From: Pseudovibrio sp. Tun.PSC04-5.I4
GTDB lineage: Bacteria; Pseudomonadota; Alphaproteobacteria; Rhizobiales; Stappiaceae
NCBI RefSeq assembly: GCF_900104145.1
Contig: NZ_FNLB01000006.1
Location: 3,511,001-3,575,000, forward strand
Direction: 5' to 3'
Length of the DNA stretch: 64,000 bases
Of the stretch, positions 42,623-51,353 are shown in pieces (position 1 is the stretch's first letter; every line of letters begins with the position of its first letter). The notes under the pieces are model-generated. The model was given only the letters and a program-made list of their open reading frames with translations. It did not search any database and was not told where the DNA came from. A program made the position numbers and the translations under genes.

Positions 42623-43699
42623 GTGTTTTACAGAACCTCTGGTCAGTTCAAAACGACCTATGAAAGCGATCAGGCCCTGTTTCCGATCAAGCAGGATATG
42701 GTCCTGCTGGCCGTGGTCCTCACAGCGATGTATGTGGTGTTTCCGATGTTTGCATCGGAATTCACTTTCAAAGCGCTGCTGGTGCCGGTGTTGATTTTCT
42801 CGTTGGCGTCTCTTGGCCTTAACATCCTTACCGGTTTTGCCGGACAACTGTCGCTTGGTACAGCTGGTTTCATGGGTGTTGGAGCTTATGCTTGCTACAA
42901 AATCACAACGATTTTCCCGGAAATGAACATCCTTGTTGCGTTGTTCCTGTCTGGCTTCTTCTCATCAGCTGTTGGGGTGGCGTTTGGTTTGCCTTCCCTT
43001 CGGATTAAGGGCTTCTACCTTGCGATTGCGACACTCGCTTCGCAGTTCTTCCTGGTATGGCTCTTTGAGAAGTGGGCATGGCTTTACAACTACAACGCAT
43101 CGGGCGCGATTGAAGTGCGTACCATGGATATGTTCGGTCTTGTCGTGACAGGCCCGAATGCCTCTCCGGTGACGCAGTACTATTTCGTTCTGGTAATCGT
43201 TTCCGTCGTGACGTTTGCGATGATCAATCTGACGCGTGGTCGTTATGGTCGTACGTGGAAAGCGGTTCGCGATATGGATATCGCAGCTGAGCTGGTTGGC
43301 ATCAATCTGATGCGTGCGAAGCTGAGTGCTTTTGCTGTGAGCTCCTACATCGTCGGCATCGCCGGTGCTCTGATGGTGTTCTTCTGGAAGGGCGCTGCTG
43401 AACCAAACCTCTTTGACATTCCTATGAGTTTTCAGATCGTCTTCATCGCGATCATTGGCGGCTTGGGAAGTGTTATGGGGAACTTCCTTGGTGCACTCCT
43501 GATTGTGGCACTGCCGGTTGTTTTGAATCTACTGCCTAGCATGCTGGGCCTTAATATCGGGTCCGCAACCATGGAACACGTCAACGTTATGGTTGTCGGT
43601 TCTCTCATTATTTTATTCTTGATTGTTGAGCCTCACGGGCTTGCGCGGTTCTGGGCGCTTATTCGTGAAAAGCTGATTATTTGGCCATTCCCTCACTAA
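42623..43699 (+). CDS. Branched-chain-type ABC importer permease (LivM-like)
   Basis: The 358-residue permease has the LivM pattern: LGLNILTGFAGQLSLGTAGFMGVGAYA, then LPSLRIKGFYLAIATLASQF, and the coupling loop GRTWKAVRDMDIAAELVGI. A hydrophilic N-terminal 25 residues precede the first helix. GTG at 42623 follows GGGAGG by about six bases. It ends 73 bases before the binding-protein gene. Confidence 0.92.
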   Translation: MFYRTSGQFKTTYESDQALFPIKQDMVLLAVVLTAMYVVFPMFASEFTFKALLVPVLIFSLASLGLNILTGFAGQLSLGTAGFMGVGAYACYKITTIFPEMNILVALFLSGFFSSAVGVAFGLPSLRIKGFYLAIATLASQFFLVWLFEKWAWLYNYNASGAIEVRTMDMFGLVVTGPNASPVTQYYFVLVIVSVVTFAMINLTRGRYGRTWKAVRDMDIAAELVGINLMRAKLSAFAVSSYIVGIAGALMVFFWKGAAEPNLFDIPMSFQIVFIAIIGGLGSVMGNFLGALLIVALPVVLNLLPSMLGLNIGSATMEHVNVMVVGSLIILFLIVEPHGLARFWALIREKLIIWPFPH

Positions 43700-43772
43700 T
43701 AATGGACTGCGTTCAGCAGCTGGAGAATCGATGGAATGGCTTGCGGCCTTGGCCGCAAATGCGGAGGAAACT

Positions 43773-45086
43773 ATGAAATATTTTAGTAAAATAGGGAAAA
43801 CTGTTGCTGCCAGTGCTCTGGCCCTTGCTTTGGGGAGTGCTGCTGTTGCTGCAGAAGGCCTAAATATTCCAAACCTGTCATACCGGACTGGCCCGTTTGC
43901 AGCGACCGGTACGCCAATCATGAACGGTCAGCGCGATTACATGTTGATGCTGAACGCACGTGATGGTGGTATTGGCGGTGTGCCGATTGACTACATTGAG
44001 TGTGAAACCGGCTACAACACTAACAAAGGCGTTGAGTGCTACGAGAAGACCAAGGGTGATGCTATTATCACTCAGCCATGGTCAACTGGCATCACATTGC
44101 AGGTTTTGCCACGTACCAACGTTGATAAGGTGCCAATCCTTGCTCCTGGTTACGGTTTCTCGCCAATGTCTGAAGGGAACACCTTCGCATGGGCCTTTAA
44201 CCCACCAGTGTCTTACTGGGATGGCGCTTACATGATCCTCGATCACATCAGTGGTGGTGACATATCTTCGCTTAAGGGCAAGAAAATTGCGCTTCTTCAC
44301 CTGGATCACCCATTCGGGAAAGAGCCAATTCCGCTGCTGCAGAAACTTGCAGATGCGAATGGGTTTGAGCTTCTTCCAATCCCGGTTGGTTTGAAAGAAA
44401 TGCAGAACCAGTCCGCACAGTGGTTGCAGATCCGCCGTGAACGCCCAGACAATGTCATCATGTGGGGTTGGGGTGCTATGAACGCTGGTGCGATCACCGA
44501 AGCGGTTAAAACCCGTTACCCGATGGATCAGTTCGTTGGTATCTGGTGGTCCGGTTCTGATGCTGATCTTCAGCCTCTAGGTGCAAAAGCCAAAGGCTAC
44601 AAATCCATTAGCTTCTCCGTACCTGGTAACTACCCAGTACTGGACGACATTCGTAAGCATGTTGTTGATACTGGTGATTCCATGATCAAAAAGCCAGAGG
44701 ACATGGACACAGTGTTCTACCAGCGCGGTATTGCACTTTCCGTATTCGTTGCTGAAGCGGTCAAGGGTGCTCAGGATCATTTTAAAAATCCGATGGTCAC
44801 TCCAGAGCAAGTTCGCTGGGGTCTTGAGAACCTGAACATCACAGAAGAGCGTCTTACTGAGCTGGGCATGTCCGGCATTATTGCTCCGCTGAAACTGTCT
44901 TGTGACAACCACACAGGTCACAGCGGTGCGTGGATGCTTGAGTGGAATGGTGAGGAGTTTGTGAAAGCAAGCGATATGCTGACACCTAATCGTGAGATCA
45001 TCCGTCCATTGGAAATTGAAAAAGCTGCTGAATACGCGAAGAACAATGCACCATGGCCTGGTCGCGGCGATCTGGCTTGTAACTAA
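43773..45086 (+). CDS. Periplasmic binding protein of a Liv-type ABC importer
   Basis: The chosen start (MKYFSKIGKT) has GGAGG five to eight bases upstream and gives a clean signal peptide (cut near AVAAE); a 14-codon longer reading does not. The mature protein, about 415 residues, is a Peripla_BP_6 type binder with NGQRDYMLMLNARDGG and KGKKIALLHLDHPFG. It is longer than LivJ/LivK (about 345). Together with the acyl-CoA synthetase gene at the head of the operon, this suggests an organic-acid ligand rather than an amino acid, but the ligand is unproven. Confidence 0.91.
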   Translation: MKYFSKIGKTVAASALALALGSAAVAAEGLNIPNLSYRTGPFAATGTPIMNGQRDYMLMLNARDGGIGGVPIDYIECETGYNTNKGVECYEKTKGDAIITQPWSTGITLQVLPRTNVDKVPILAPGYGFSPMSEGNTFAWAFNPPVSYWDGAYMILDHISGGDISSLKGKKIALLHLDHPFGKEPIPLLQKLADANGFELLPIPVGLKEMQNQSAQWLQIRRERPDNVIMWGWGAMNAGAITEAVKTRYPMDQFVGIWWSGSDADLQPLGAKAKGYKSISFSVPGNYPVLDDIRKHVVDTGDSMIKKPEDMDTVFYQRGIALSVFVAEAVKGAQDHFKNPMVTPEQVRWGLENLNITEERLTELGMSGIIAPLKLSCDNHTGHSGAWMLEWNGEEFVKASDMLTPNREIIRPLEIEKAAEYAKNNAPWPGRGDLACN

Positions 45087-45177
45087 GCGCATATGACTAT
45101 TTGGTCGGGCGCTTTGGTGCCCGGCCAATTTTTAACTCTCCACTTAAACGGACTGTTCGCAGGTTAAGGCTGATCTC

Positions 45178-46041
45178 ATGAGTGCAATTGCTGAACCAAC
45201 ATCAAATTCCAAGGCACCAGCCGCTAACCTGCAGGTTGCCGAAAACATTTTGTCCATCAACAATATCGAAGTCATCTATAACCATGTGGTTCTGGTTCTC
45301 AAAGGTGTGTCTTTGAATGTTCCCAGAGGTGGGATTGTTGCTCTGCTGGGAGCAAATGGTGCGGGCAAAACAACAACCTTGAAGGCGATCTCCAACCTGC
45401 TGCAAGCAGAACGTGGAGAAGTGACCAAGGGCAATATTATTTTCCAAGGCAAAGAGGTTCAGGCTCTTTCTCCAAACAATCTGGTGCGGCGTGGCTGCAT
45501 TCAGGTGATGGAAGGCCGTCATTGTTTTGGACACCTTTCCATTGAAGATAATTTGATGACCGGTGCTTACACGCGGACGGACGGATCGGCTGCGGTTAAG
45601 CGGGATCTGGAAATGGTATACAACTACTTCCCGCGTTTGCGTGAACGCCGCAGCTCTCAGGCTGGCTATACATCAGGTGGTGAGCAGCAAATGTGTGCTG
45701 TGGGCCGTGCCTTGATGAGCCGCCCGGAAATGATCCTGCTTGATGAACCCTCCATGGGTCTTGCACCACAATTGGTGGAAGAGATCTTTGAGATTGTGAG
45801 GCAGCTGAATCAAGACCAAGGTGTGTCCTTCCTTCTTGCCGAGCAGAATACCAACGTTGCCTTGAAGTACGCGACCTACGGCTACATCATGGAAGCAGGA
45901 CGTATCGTACTTGACGGGGATGCAGCATCCCTGCGCGAGAACGAAGACGTGAAAGAATTCTATCTTGGTGTTGGCGGTGAGGGACGCAAGTCGTTCCGTG
46001 ATGGCAAACATTATAAGCGCCGTAAACGCTGGTTGGCTTAA
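45178..46041 (+). CDS. Branched-chain-type ABC importer ATPase (LivF-like)
   Basis: The 287-residue second ATPase has Walker A GANGAGKTT (about residues 58-66), the LivF-typical GCIQVMEGRHCFGHLSIEDNL, signature TSGGEQQMCAVGRALM and Walker B ILLDEPSMGL. The first 25 residues (Ser/Ala/Pro-rich) and the last 15 (basic) extend beyond the usual LivF length (about 235). It completes the set of five importer genes. Confidence 0.93.
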   Translation: MSAIAEPTSNSKAPAANLQVAENILSINNIEVIYNHVVLVLKGVSLNVPRGGIVALLGANGAGKTTTLKAISNLLQAERGEVTKGNIIFQGKEVQALSPNNLVRRGCIQVMEGRHCFGHLSIEDNLMTGAYTRTDGSAAVKRDLEMVYNYFPRLRERRSSQAGYTSGGEQQMCAVGRALMSRPEMILLDEPSMGLAPQLVEEIFEIVRQLNQDQGVSFLLAEQNTNVALKYATYGYIMEAGRIVLDGDAASLRENEDVKEFYLGVGGEGRKSFRDGKHYKRRKRWLA

Positions 46042-46159
46042 GTTGAAAATCGGGATACCCCCAAAAACATAGGGGTAAACTGTCACGGGAAGTAAATGTA
46101 TCTGGTTTTGAATAATCTGCAGGCTGCTCATTGCCGCAAAAAGGGTTTTGGAGGACCAA

Positions 46160-47203
46160 ATGCATTTGCTTTCAAAAATAATTGTAGGGGCCGCGCTTTG
46201 GAGCGTGGCCTTTGTTGCGCCTGTTTCCTCGCAAGTTAAGCTGGATGGCTATTTCCTCGCTGAGGAAACATGCCCGGCCTTTCAGTCGTTTCGTAAGCAG
46301 TCTAACCCCGGGAATGTTTCAGTAGAGCGCATGCGTGCCTATGAATTGCTTGGGAAGAATAAAGCGGATGCGAGCCATTATTTCATTCGTATGAATGGTG
46401 TGGAACCAAGTGAGCGCTGGGTCGATATTGCGTGTGGCCTTCACGTGGTTGAAGCAGGTGAGGGCGGACAGATTGTAACTGACGGTGGCACTGGGTCTGG
46501 CGGTGCGGGAGACGTTAAGTTTGTAAGACCTGATGTGACTGGCCCTTCAGCAGATGCAGATTTTCTTCTGGCAGCGAGCTGGCAGCCTTCTTTTTGTCAA
46601 ACGCACCAAAATGTTCCTGAATGCATAAACCAGACAGCTGACCGGTATGATGCGGATCATTTTGCGCTTCATGGATTATGGCCGCAGCCACGCGGAAACT
46701 TCTGGTGCGGAATTACTGCTGCGGAGAAGAAGCTCACGGACCGGAAAGATCGGCATAGGTTGAAATCTATCCGCTTGAGCGACGAGACGCGAGCTGAGCT
46801 GATTAAGGTTATGCCTGGGATACAATCCTATCTGGATCGCTATGAATGGACCAAACATGGCTCCTGTTACAGTGACAGCCCTGAAGAGTATTATTCAGAG
46901 AGTCTGGATCTGATGGCGCAATTGAACGCGTCCGGCGTGCGTGAGCTGTTTGCTGCCAATATAGGCAATGAACTGAGTGTCTCTCAGGTGAAAGCGGCCT
47001 TTGATAATTCGTTTGGCGCTGGAGCTGGTGACCGTGTTGGCGTGAATTGCAAAGGTGGATTGATCACCGAATTATTTTTGAACCTGAAGGGCAAAATTGA
47101 AGCCGATACATCCATAGGTGATCTGCTTCTTGCTGCCGATCCAACCGCCTCAAATTGCCAAGGGGGCGTTGGACGTGTGGATGCGACTGGCTTTGCTCGT
47201 TAG
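46160..47203 (+). CDS. Secreted RNase T2-family ribonuclease with an extra N-terminal region
   Basis: The start ATG 46160 (MHLLSKIIVG) follows GGAGG by a few bases and gives 347 residues with a signal peptide (cut near VSS). The RNase T2 catalytic segments are present: CAS I in FALHGLWPQ (His 171) and CAS II in YEWTKHGSCY (Glu 229, His 233). It should cut RNA in the periplasm or outside the cell. Residues of about 25-100 form an added region with two cysteines that is not part of the RNase fold. It sits between importer and ligase genes on the same strand, with a 118-base gap after the ATPase gene. Confidence 0.9.
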   Translation: MHLLSKIIVGAALWSVAFVAPVSSQVKLDGYFLAEETCPAFQSFRKQSNPGNVSVERMRAYELLGKNKADASHYFIRMNGVEPSERWVDIACGLHVVEAGEGGQIVTDGGTGSGGAGDVKFVRPDVTGPSADADFLLAASWQPSFCQTHQNVPECINQTADRYDADHFALHGLWPQPRGNFWCGITAAEKKLTDRKDRHRLKSIRLSDETRAELIKVMPGIQSYLDRYEWTKHGSCYSDSPEEYYSESLDLMAQLNASGVRELFAANIGNELSVSQVKAAFDNSFGAGAGDRVGVNCKGGLITELFLNLKGKIEADTSIGDLLLAADPTASNCQGGVGRVDATGFAR

Positions 47204-47290
47204 TCGCAGAGACTGTTGAGACGAATATGGGGGGAGGCGGTTCTGCCTCTCCATTGGGACTACTGAGAGTGATGCCGCGGGAGGGCTTCC

Positions 47291-48532
47291 ATGGGAAATG
47301 AATATTTTGACGAGTTAGAGGTCCGTTCTCCTGAAGAACGCGAAGTAGATTTGATGAGCCGCTTGCCTGCGCAGATTGCTATGGCAAAGAAAGAAGCCTC
47401 TGGTTGGGCTAAGCATCTAGCAGATATAGACCCCGCTGAGATTACCAGCCGTGAAGCATTGGCTAAACTACCGGTGTTGCGTAAGTCAGATTTGTTGGCT
47501 GCACAATCGGAAGAACCGCCGCTTGGTGGCTTCGCGACGGGGGATTTTTCCAGCTACAAGCGTATCTTTATGTCGCCGGGTCCGATCTGGGAACCTCAGG
47601 GGCCTGAGGCTGATCCTTGGAAATCTGCGCGTGCTTTCCATGCAACCGGTATTCGCCCAGGTGATATCGTTCACAATGCGCTCTCCTATCATATGACGCC
47701 GGGTGGCTTTATTCTGGATCAGGGTGCTCGTGCCTATGGGTGTGTGGTTTTCCCTGCAGGTATCGGCAATACGGACATGCAGGTTTCTGCGATTACCAGT
47801 CTGCGCCCGAATGCTTATGCAGGGACACCTGATTATCTGAAGATTATTCTGGACCGTGCAGATGAGCTAGGTGCTGATGTTAGCTCTCTTACACGAGGCC
47901 TTGTTTCTGGCGGTGCGCTCTACCCATCCTTGCGTGAAGAGTATGCCAAACGTGGTGTGAAGGTGCTTCAGGCATACGCGACTGCGGATCTTGGCATTGT
48001 CGCTTATGAGAGCGAGGCCATGGAAGGCCTGATCGTGAATGAAGATTTCATCATCGAGATTGTTCGTCCGGGAACAGGTGAACCTGTGGCTGAGGGTGAA
48101 GTTGGCGAACTGATCGTTACAACCTTCTCTCCAACCTATCCCTTGATCCGTTTTGCAACAGGCGACCTTTCTGCCGTGTTGTCGGGTGCGTCTCCATGTG
48201 GCCGTACAAACATGCGTTTAAAAGGCTGGATGGGGCGTGCTGACCAGCGGACCAAAGTGAAGGGCATGTTTGTTGATCCAGCTCAGATCGAACGCCTTCG
48301 TAAGCAGGCTGGTGATGTTGGACGTGCGCGTCTTTCGGTTGTGCGGAAGGGAGAGCAGGATCACATGATCCTGAAAGTGGAAACGGAAGCGGCGAGTGAT
48401 GATTTTATTGCCGCGCTGAAGAAATCACTGCGTGAACACACTGGTCTTTCTGGTGATGTGGAGCTGGTTGCGCCAGATACATTGCCAAATGATGGAAAAG
48501 TGATCTCTGACGAGCGTGAGATTTCCGCTTAA
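47291..48532 (+). CDS. PaaK-like AMP-forming ligase with an atypical ATP-binding loop
   Basis: The 413-residue protein aligns in layout with phenylacetate-CoA ligases: an N-terminal helical part, the central ATP-binding region and a C-terminal lid with YPLIRFATGDLSAV and GRADQRTKVKGMFVDPAQIE. The Ser/Thr/Gly-rich P-loop of PaaK (SSGTTG) is replaced by SPGPIWEPQG at residues 95-104, and the usual YGTTE-like motif by AYATADLG. It could be a divergent ligase subgroup using another substrate, or one with altered ATP handling. GGAGG lies seven bases before the ATG, and a terminator follows. Confidence 0.8.
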   Translation: MGNEYFDELEVRSPEEREVDLMSRLPAQIAMAKKEASGWAKHLADIDPAEITSREALAKLPVLRKSDLLAAQSEEPPLGGFATGDFSSYKRIFMSPGPIWEPQGPEADPWKSARAFHATGIRPGDIVHNALSYHMTPGGFILDQGARAYGCVVFPAGIGNTDMQVSAITSLRPNAYAGTPDYLKIILDRADELGADVSSLTRGLVSGGALYPSLREEYAKRGVKVLQAYATADLGIVAYESEAMEGLIVNEDFIIEIVRPGTGEPVAEGEVGELIVTTFSPTYPLIRFATGDLSAVLSGASPCGRTNMRLKGWMGRADQRTKVKGMFVDPAQIERLRKQAGDVGRARLSVVRKGEQDHMILKVETEAASDDFIAALKKSLREHTGLSGDVELVAPDTLPNDGKVISDEREISA

Positions 48533-48561
48533 ACTCCGCTTAAAATCCTCCTCCTATTATG

Positions 48562-48592
48562 TGCCAGCCTACTCTCGTGGGCTGGCATTTTT
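48562..48592 (+). terminator. Rho-independent terminator after the PaaK-like gene
   Basis: TGCCAGCC (48562-48569) and GGCTGGCA (48580-48587) form a perfect 8-base stem with a 10-base loop, followed by five T. It marks the end of the synthetase/importer cluster. Confidence 0.93.
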
Positions 48593-48706
48593 CAATTCTG
48601 GGTAGTTTCACGGAAATAAATGGAAAATCTGCAGGATTGATCTTGGCGTGGGCAAATGGAAACTCTATTTACCTGATGGACTGGATCCGACGCGCATAGA
48701 GGTTTT

Positions 48707-49753
48707 ATGAGCCAGAATAAAGATTGCCCATCCTCCCTCCCGAGCAACCACCCAGCTGTGAGCTTTGGGAAAGTTGGTGTTCTTCTCGTGAATCTCGGTA
48801 CACCGGATGGGACAGACTATTGGTCTATGCGCCGGTATCTGGCTGAATTCCTGTCCGATAAGCGTGTTATCGAATGGTCGCGGTGGCTTTGGTACCCCAT
48901 TCTTTATGGGATCGTTTTGAGCAAGCGCCCGCAGAAATCTGGGGCGGCTTACAAAGAGATTTGGAATAACGAGTTGGATGAAAGTCCACTGCGTACGATA
49001 ACTCGCAACCAGTCTGACAAGCTCGGTGAGCTTTTGAAGGATTTGGGTGACAACGTGGTTGTTGACTGGGCGATGCGCTATGGAAATCCATCGATCAAAA
49101 GCCGATTGGATGCGCTTAAAGCACAGGGGTGTGATCGAATTCTGGTATTCCCGTTGTATCCCCAATATTCCGCGTCTACGACTGCAACTGTGAATGATGA
49201 AGTGTTTCGTGCGCTGTTAACTATGCGGTGGCAACCCACCCTTCGCATTGTCCCACCGTACCACGATGACGACACCTATATCTCGTCGCTTGCAACGTCG
49301 ATCACAACTAAGCTTGCTGAGTTAGATGAGGAGCCGGAAGTAGTTCTGGCGTCTTTCCATGGCATTCCGCAGAGCTATTTCGACAAGGGTGACCCATACC
49401 ATTGTCATTGTCAAAAGACTGGCCGATTGCTGAAAGAGAAGCTTGGTTGGGACGATAAGAAGTTTCAAGTTACCTTCCAATCACGCTTTGGCCCGGAAGA
49501 ATGGTTGCAGCCCTATACAGACAAGACGGTTGAAAAGCTGGCGAAAGACGGTGTGAAACGAATTGCTGTTTTGAATCCGGGTTTTGTTGCAGATTGTTTG
49601 GAAACGCTGGAAGAAATCGCCGGAGAAGCTGCCGAGATTTTTGAAGAGAATGGCGGGACGCAATTCACACATATCCCATGCTTAAACGAGAGTGCAGAGG
49701 GTATGGCAACTCTTGAAAGCGTGGTGCGCCGAGAGCTGCAAGGCTGGGTCTAG
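48707..49753 (+). CDS. hemH: Ferrochelatase (protoporphyrin ferrochelatase)
   Basis: The 348-residue enzyme inserts Fe(II) into protoporphyrin IX in the last step of heme synthesis. The N-terminal KVGVLLVNLGTPDGTDYWSMRRYLAEFLSD, the central VVLASFHGIPQSYFDKGDPYHCHC (catalytic His) and the late NPGFVADCLETLEEI are all characteristic. The N-terminus has about 20 extra polar residues. It is preceded by AGAGG. It stands alone between the PaaK terminator and the SPFH gene. Confidence 0.94.
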   Translation: MSQNKDCPSSLPSNHPAVSFGKVGVLLVNLGTPDGTDYWSMRRYLAEFLSDKRVIEWSRWLWYPILYGIVLSKRPQKSGAAYKEIWNNELDESPLRTITRNQSDKLGELLKDLGDNVVVDWAMRYGNPSIKSRLDALKAQGCDRILVFPLYPQYSASTTATVNDEVFRALLTMRWQPTLRIVPPYHDDDTYISSLATSITTKLAELDEEPEVVLASFHGIPQSYFDKGDPYHCHCQKTGRLLKEKLGWDDKKFQVTFQSRFGPEEWLQPYTDKTVEKLAKDGVKRIAVLNPGFVADCLETLEEIAGEAAEIFEENGGTQFTHIPCLNESAEGMATLESVVRRELQGWV

Positions 49754-49896
49754 AATTTAAGAATAGATTGACCATTTATAGAAGAGCTCTTGTTTCTTTG
49801 AGGAGGCAGGGGCTCTTTGTCGTTTGTTAATTTAGATTTCGCTGGTTTTTGGATAGAAAAACTAAGATAGTTCAGGGAATTACTCTAAAAGGACTA

Positions 49897-50877
49897 ATGC
49901 ATATGGACGTACTAACAGGCAGCTCGATTACAGTCCTGATACTGGTCGCTGTTATTATTCTTGTTGTTTTTGCTGGCGCAAAGATGATCCCGCAGGGTTA
50001 TAACTATACCGTTGAGCGATTTGGTAAGTATCGCAAAACTCTGGAACCAGGCCTGAACATCATCATTCCGTTTGTTGATCGTGTTGGCCATCGCGTCAAC
50101 ATGATGGAGCAGGTGTTGGAAGTCCCCGCTCAGGAAGTGATCACCAAAGACAATGCTACGATTACAGGTAACGGGGTCGCTTTTTATCAGGTTCTCAGTG
50201 CTCCTCGGGCTTCCTATGAAGTGCAAGGCCTTCAGAACGCAATTTTGAACCTGACCATGACCAACATCCGTAGTGTTATGGGCTCTATGGTTCTGGATGA
50301 ATTGTTGTCCAACCGTGATGAGATCAACTCTCGTTTGTTGCGTGTTGTGGATGCAGCTTGTGAGCCTTGGGGCGTCAAGATTACACGAATCGAGATCAAG
50401 GACATCAATCCGCCAGCAGATCTGGTGGAGGCGATGGGCCGCCAGATGAAGGCTGAGCGTGAAAAACGCGCTTCTATTCTGGAAGCTGAAGGTGCGCGGC
50501 AGTCCGAAATTGCAAAGGCTGAAGGCGTGAAGCAGTCGCTCATTCTTGAGGCTGAAGGTCGTCAGGAAGCTGCATTCCGGGATGCTGAAGCGCGTGAGCG
50601 GCTGGCACAGGCTGAAGCAAAGGCAACCGAGGTGGTTTCCAAGGCTATTGCTGAGGGTGATATGGGTGCGATCAACTATTTTGTTGCAAGTAAATATGTT
50701 GAAGCGTTCGGAGAACTTGCAAAATCTCCAAATCAGAAAACGCTCATCGTGCCTATGGAAGCGACTGCTATGATAGGAAGTCTGGCTGGTATTGCTGAGA
50801 TCGGCAAGGAAGCGTTTAAAGATAATGAGCGCCGCAAGAGTAGTCGTGTGCCCAATACAGGTAATTCGGAGGACTGA
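49897..50877 (+). CDS. SPFH/stomatin-like membrane protein (QmcA type)
   Basis: An N-terminal membrane helix (ITVLILVAVIILVVFAGAKM) is followed by an SPFH domain (QGYNYTVERFGKYRKTLEPGLNIIIPFVDRV) and an Ala/Glu-rich coiled-coil region (about 200-270, KAEREKRASILEAEGARQ). These proteins form inner-membrane scaffolds. Two ATG codons (49897, 49903) both follow AAAGG; the second has the better spacing. It overlaps functionally with the NfeD gene encoded 5 bases downstream, a pairing known for this family. Confidence 0.9.
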   Translation: MHMDVLTGSSITVLILVAVIILVVFAGAKMIPQGYNYTVERFGKYRKTLEPGLNIIIPFVDRVGHRVNMMEQVLEVPAQEVITKDNATITGNGVAFYQVLSAPRASYEVQGLQNAILNLTMTNIRSVMGSMVLDELLSNRDEINSRLLRVVDAACEPWGVKITRIEIKDINPPADLVEAMGRQMKAEREKRASILEAEGARQSEIAKAEGVKQSLILEAEGRQEAAFRDAEARERLAQAEAKATEVVSKAIAEGDMGAINYFVASKYVEAFGELAKSPNQKTLIVPMEATAMIGSLAGIAEIGKEAFKDNERRKSSRVPNTGNSED

Positions 50878-50882
50878 TCAGT

Positions 50883-51350
50883 ATGTTAGTGGAATTGTTC
50901 CAGAGCAGTATTGAGCCGTGGGTTTGGTTTGCGTCCGGTTTGGTTTTAGTCGGACTGGAACTTGCCATACCCGGGTCATTCCTGATCTGGTTTGGAGCTG
51001 CTGCTCTGGTTGTTGGCATCGTGGTTGCCTATTTTGCACCGGACTGGCGCTGGCAACTTGTGCTTTGGGGAGTCTTGTCTCTCAGCTTCCTGGTCGTTGG
51101 CCGCCGGCTCACTCTGAGAGTTGATAAGAGTGTGGGCGATCCGTATTTGAACAATCGGGGAAGTCGCTATCAGGGTCGGGTTTTTGTCCTCAAAAATGAG
51201 GTTGCGCATGGAAAAGGCACTTTGGAGATTGGTGATTCCATATGGCGTATCAATGGGCCAGATTTGCCAGCAGGTTCTCACGTAAAGATTGTGGGTCAAG
51301 ACGGTACGACCCTGATTGTAGATGCAGCTTCTTCTGATGAGGCCGCTTAA
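50883..51350 (+). CDS. NfeD-family membrane protein
   Basis: The 155-residue protein has two to three N-terminal membrane helices (WVWFASGLVLVGLELAIPGSFLIW, GIVVAYFAP and LVLWGVLSLSFLVV) and a C-terminal OB-fold domain (YQGRVFVLKNEVAHGKGTLEIGDSIWRI). This is the short, ClpP-lacking NfeD form that partners SPFH proteins. GGAGG, overlapping the end of the upstream gene, lies before the ATG. It converges with motB, 3 bases from its stop. Confidence 0.92.
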   Translation: MLVELFQSSIEPWVWFASGLVLVGLELAIPGSFLIWFGAAALVVGIVVAYFAPDWRWQLVLWGVLSLSFLVVGRRLTLRVDKSVGDPYLNNRGSRYQGRVFVLKNEVAHGKGTLEIGDSIWRINGPDLPAGSHVKIVGQDGTTLIVDAASSDEAA

Positions 51351-51353
51351 CCC

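Noticed and set aside
46056..46077. TACCCC/GGGGTA hairpin after the LivF-like gene
   Set aside because: The stem is only six base pairs with a 10-base loop and has no T-run, too weak to call a terminator.
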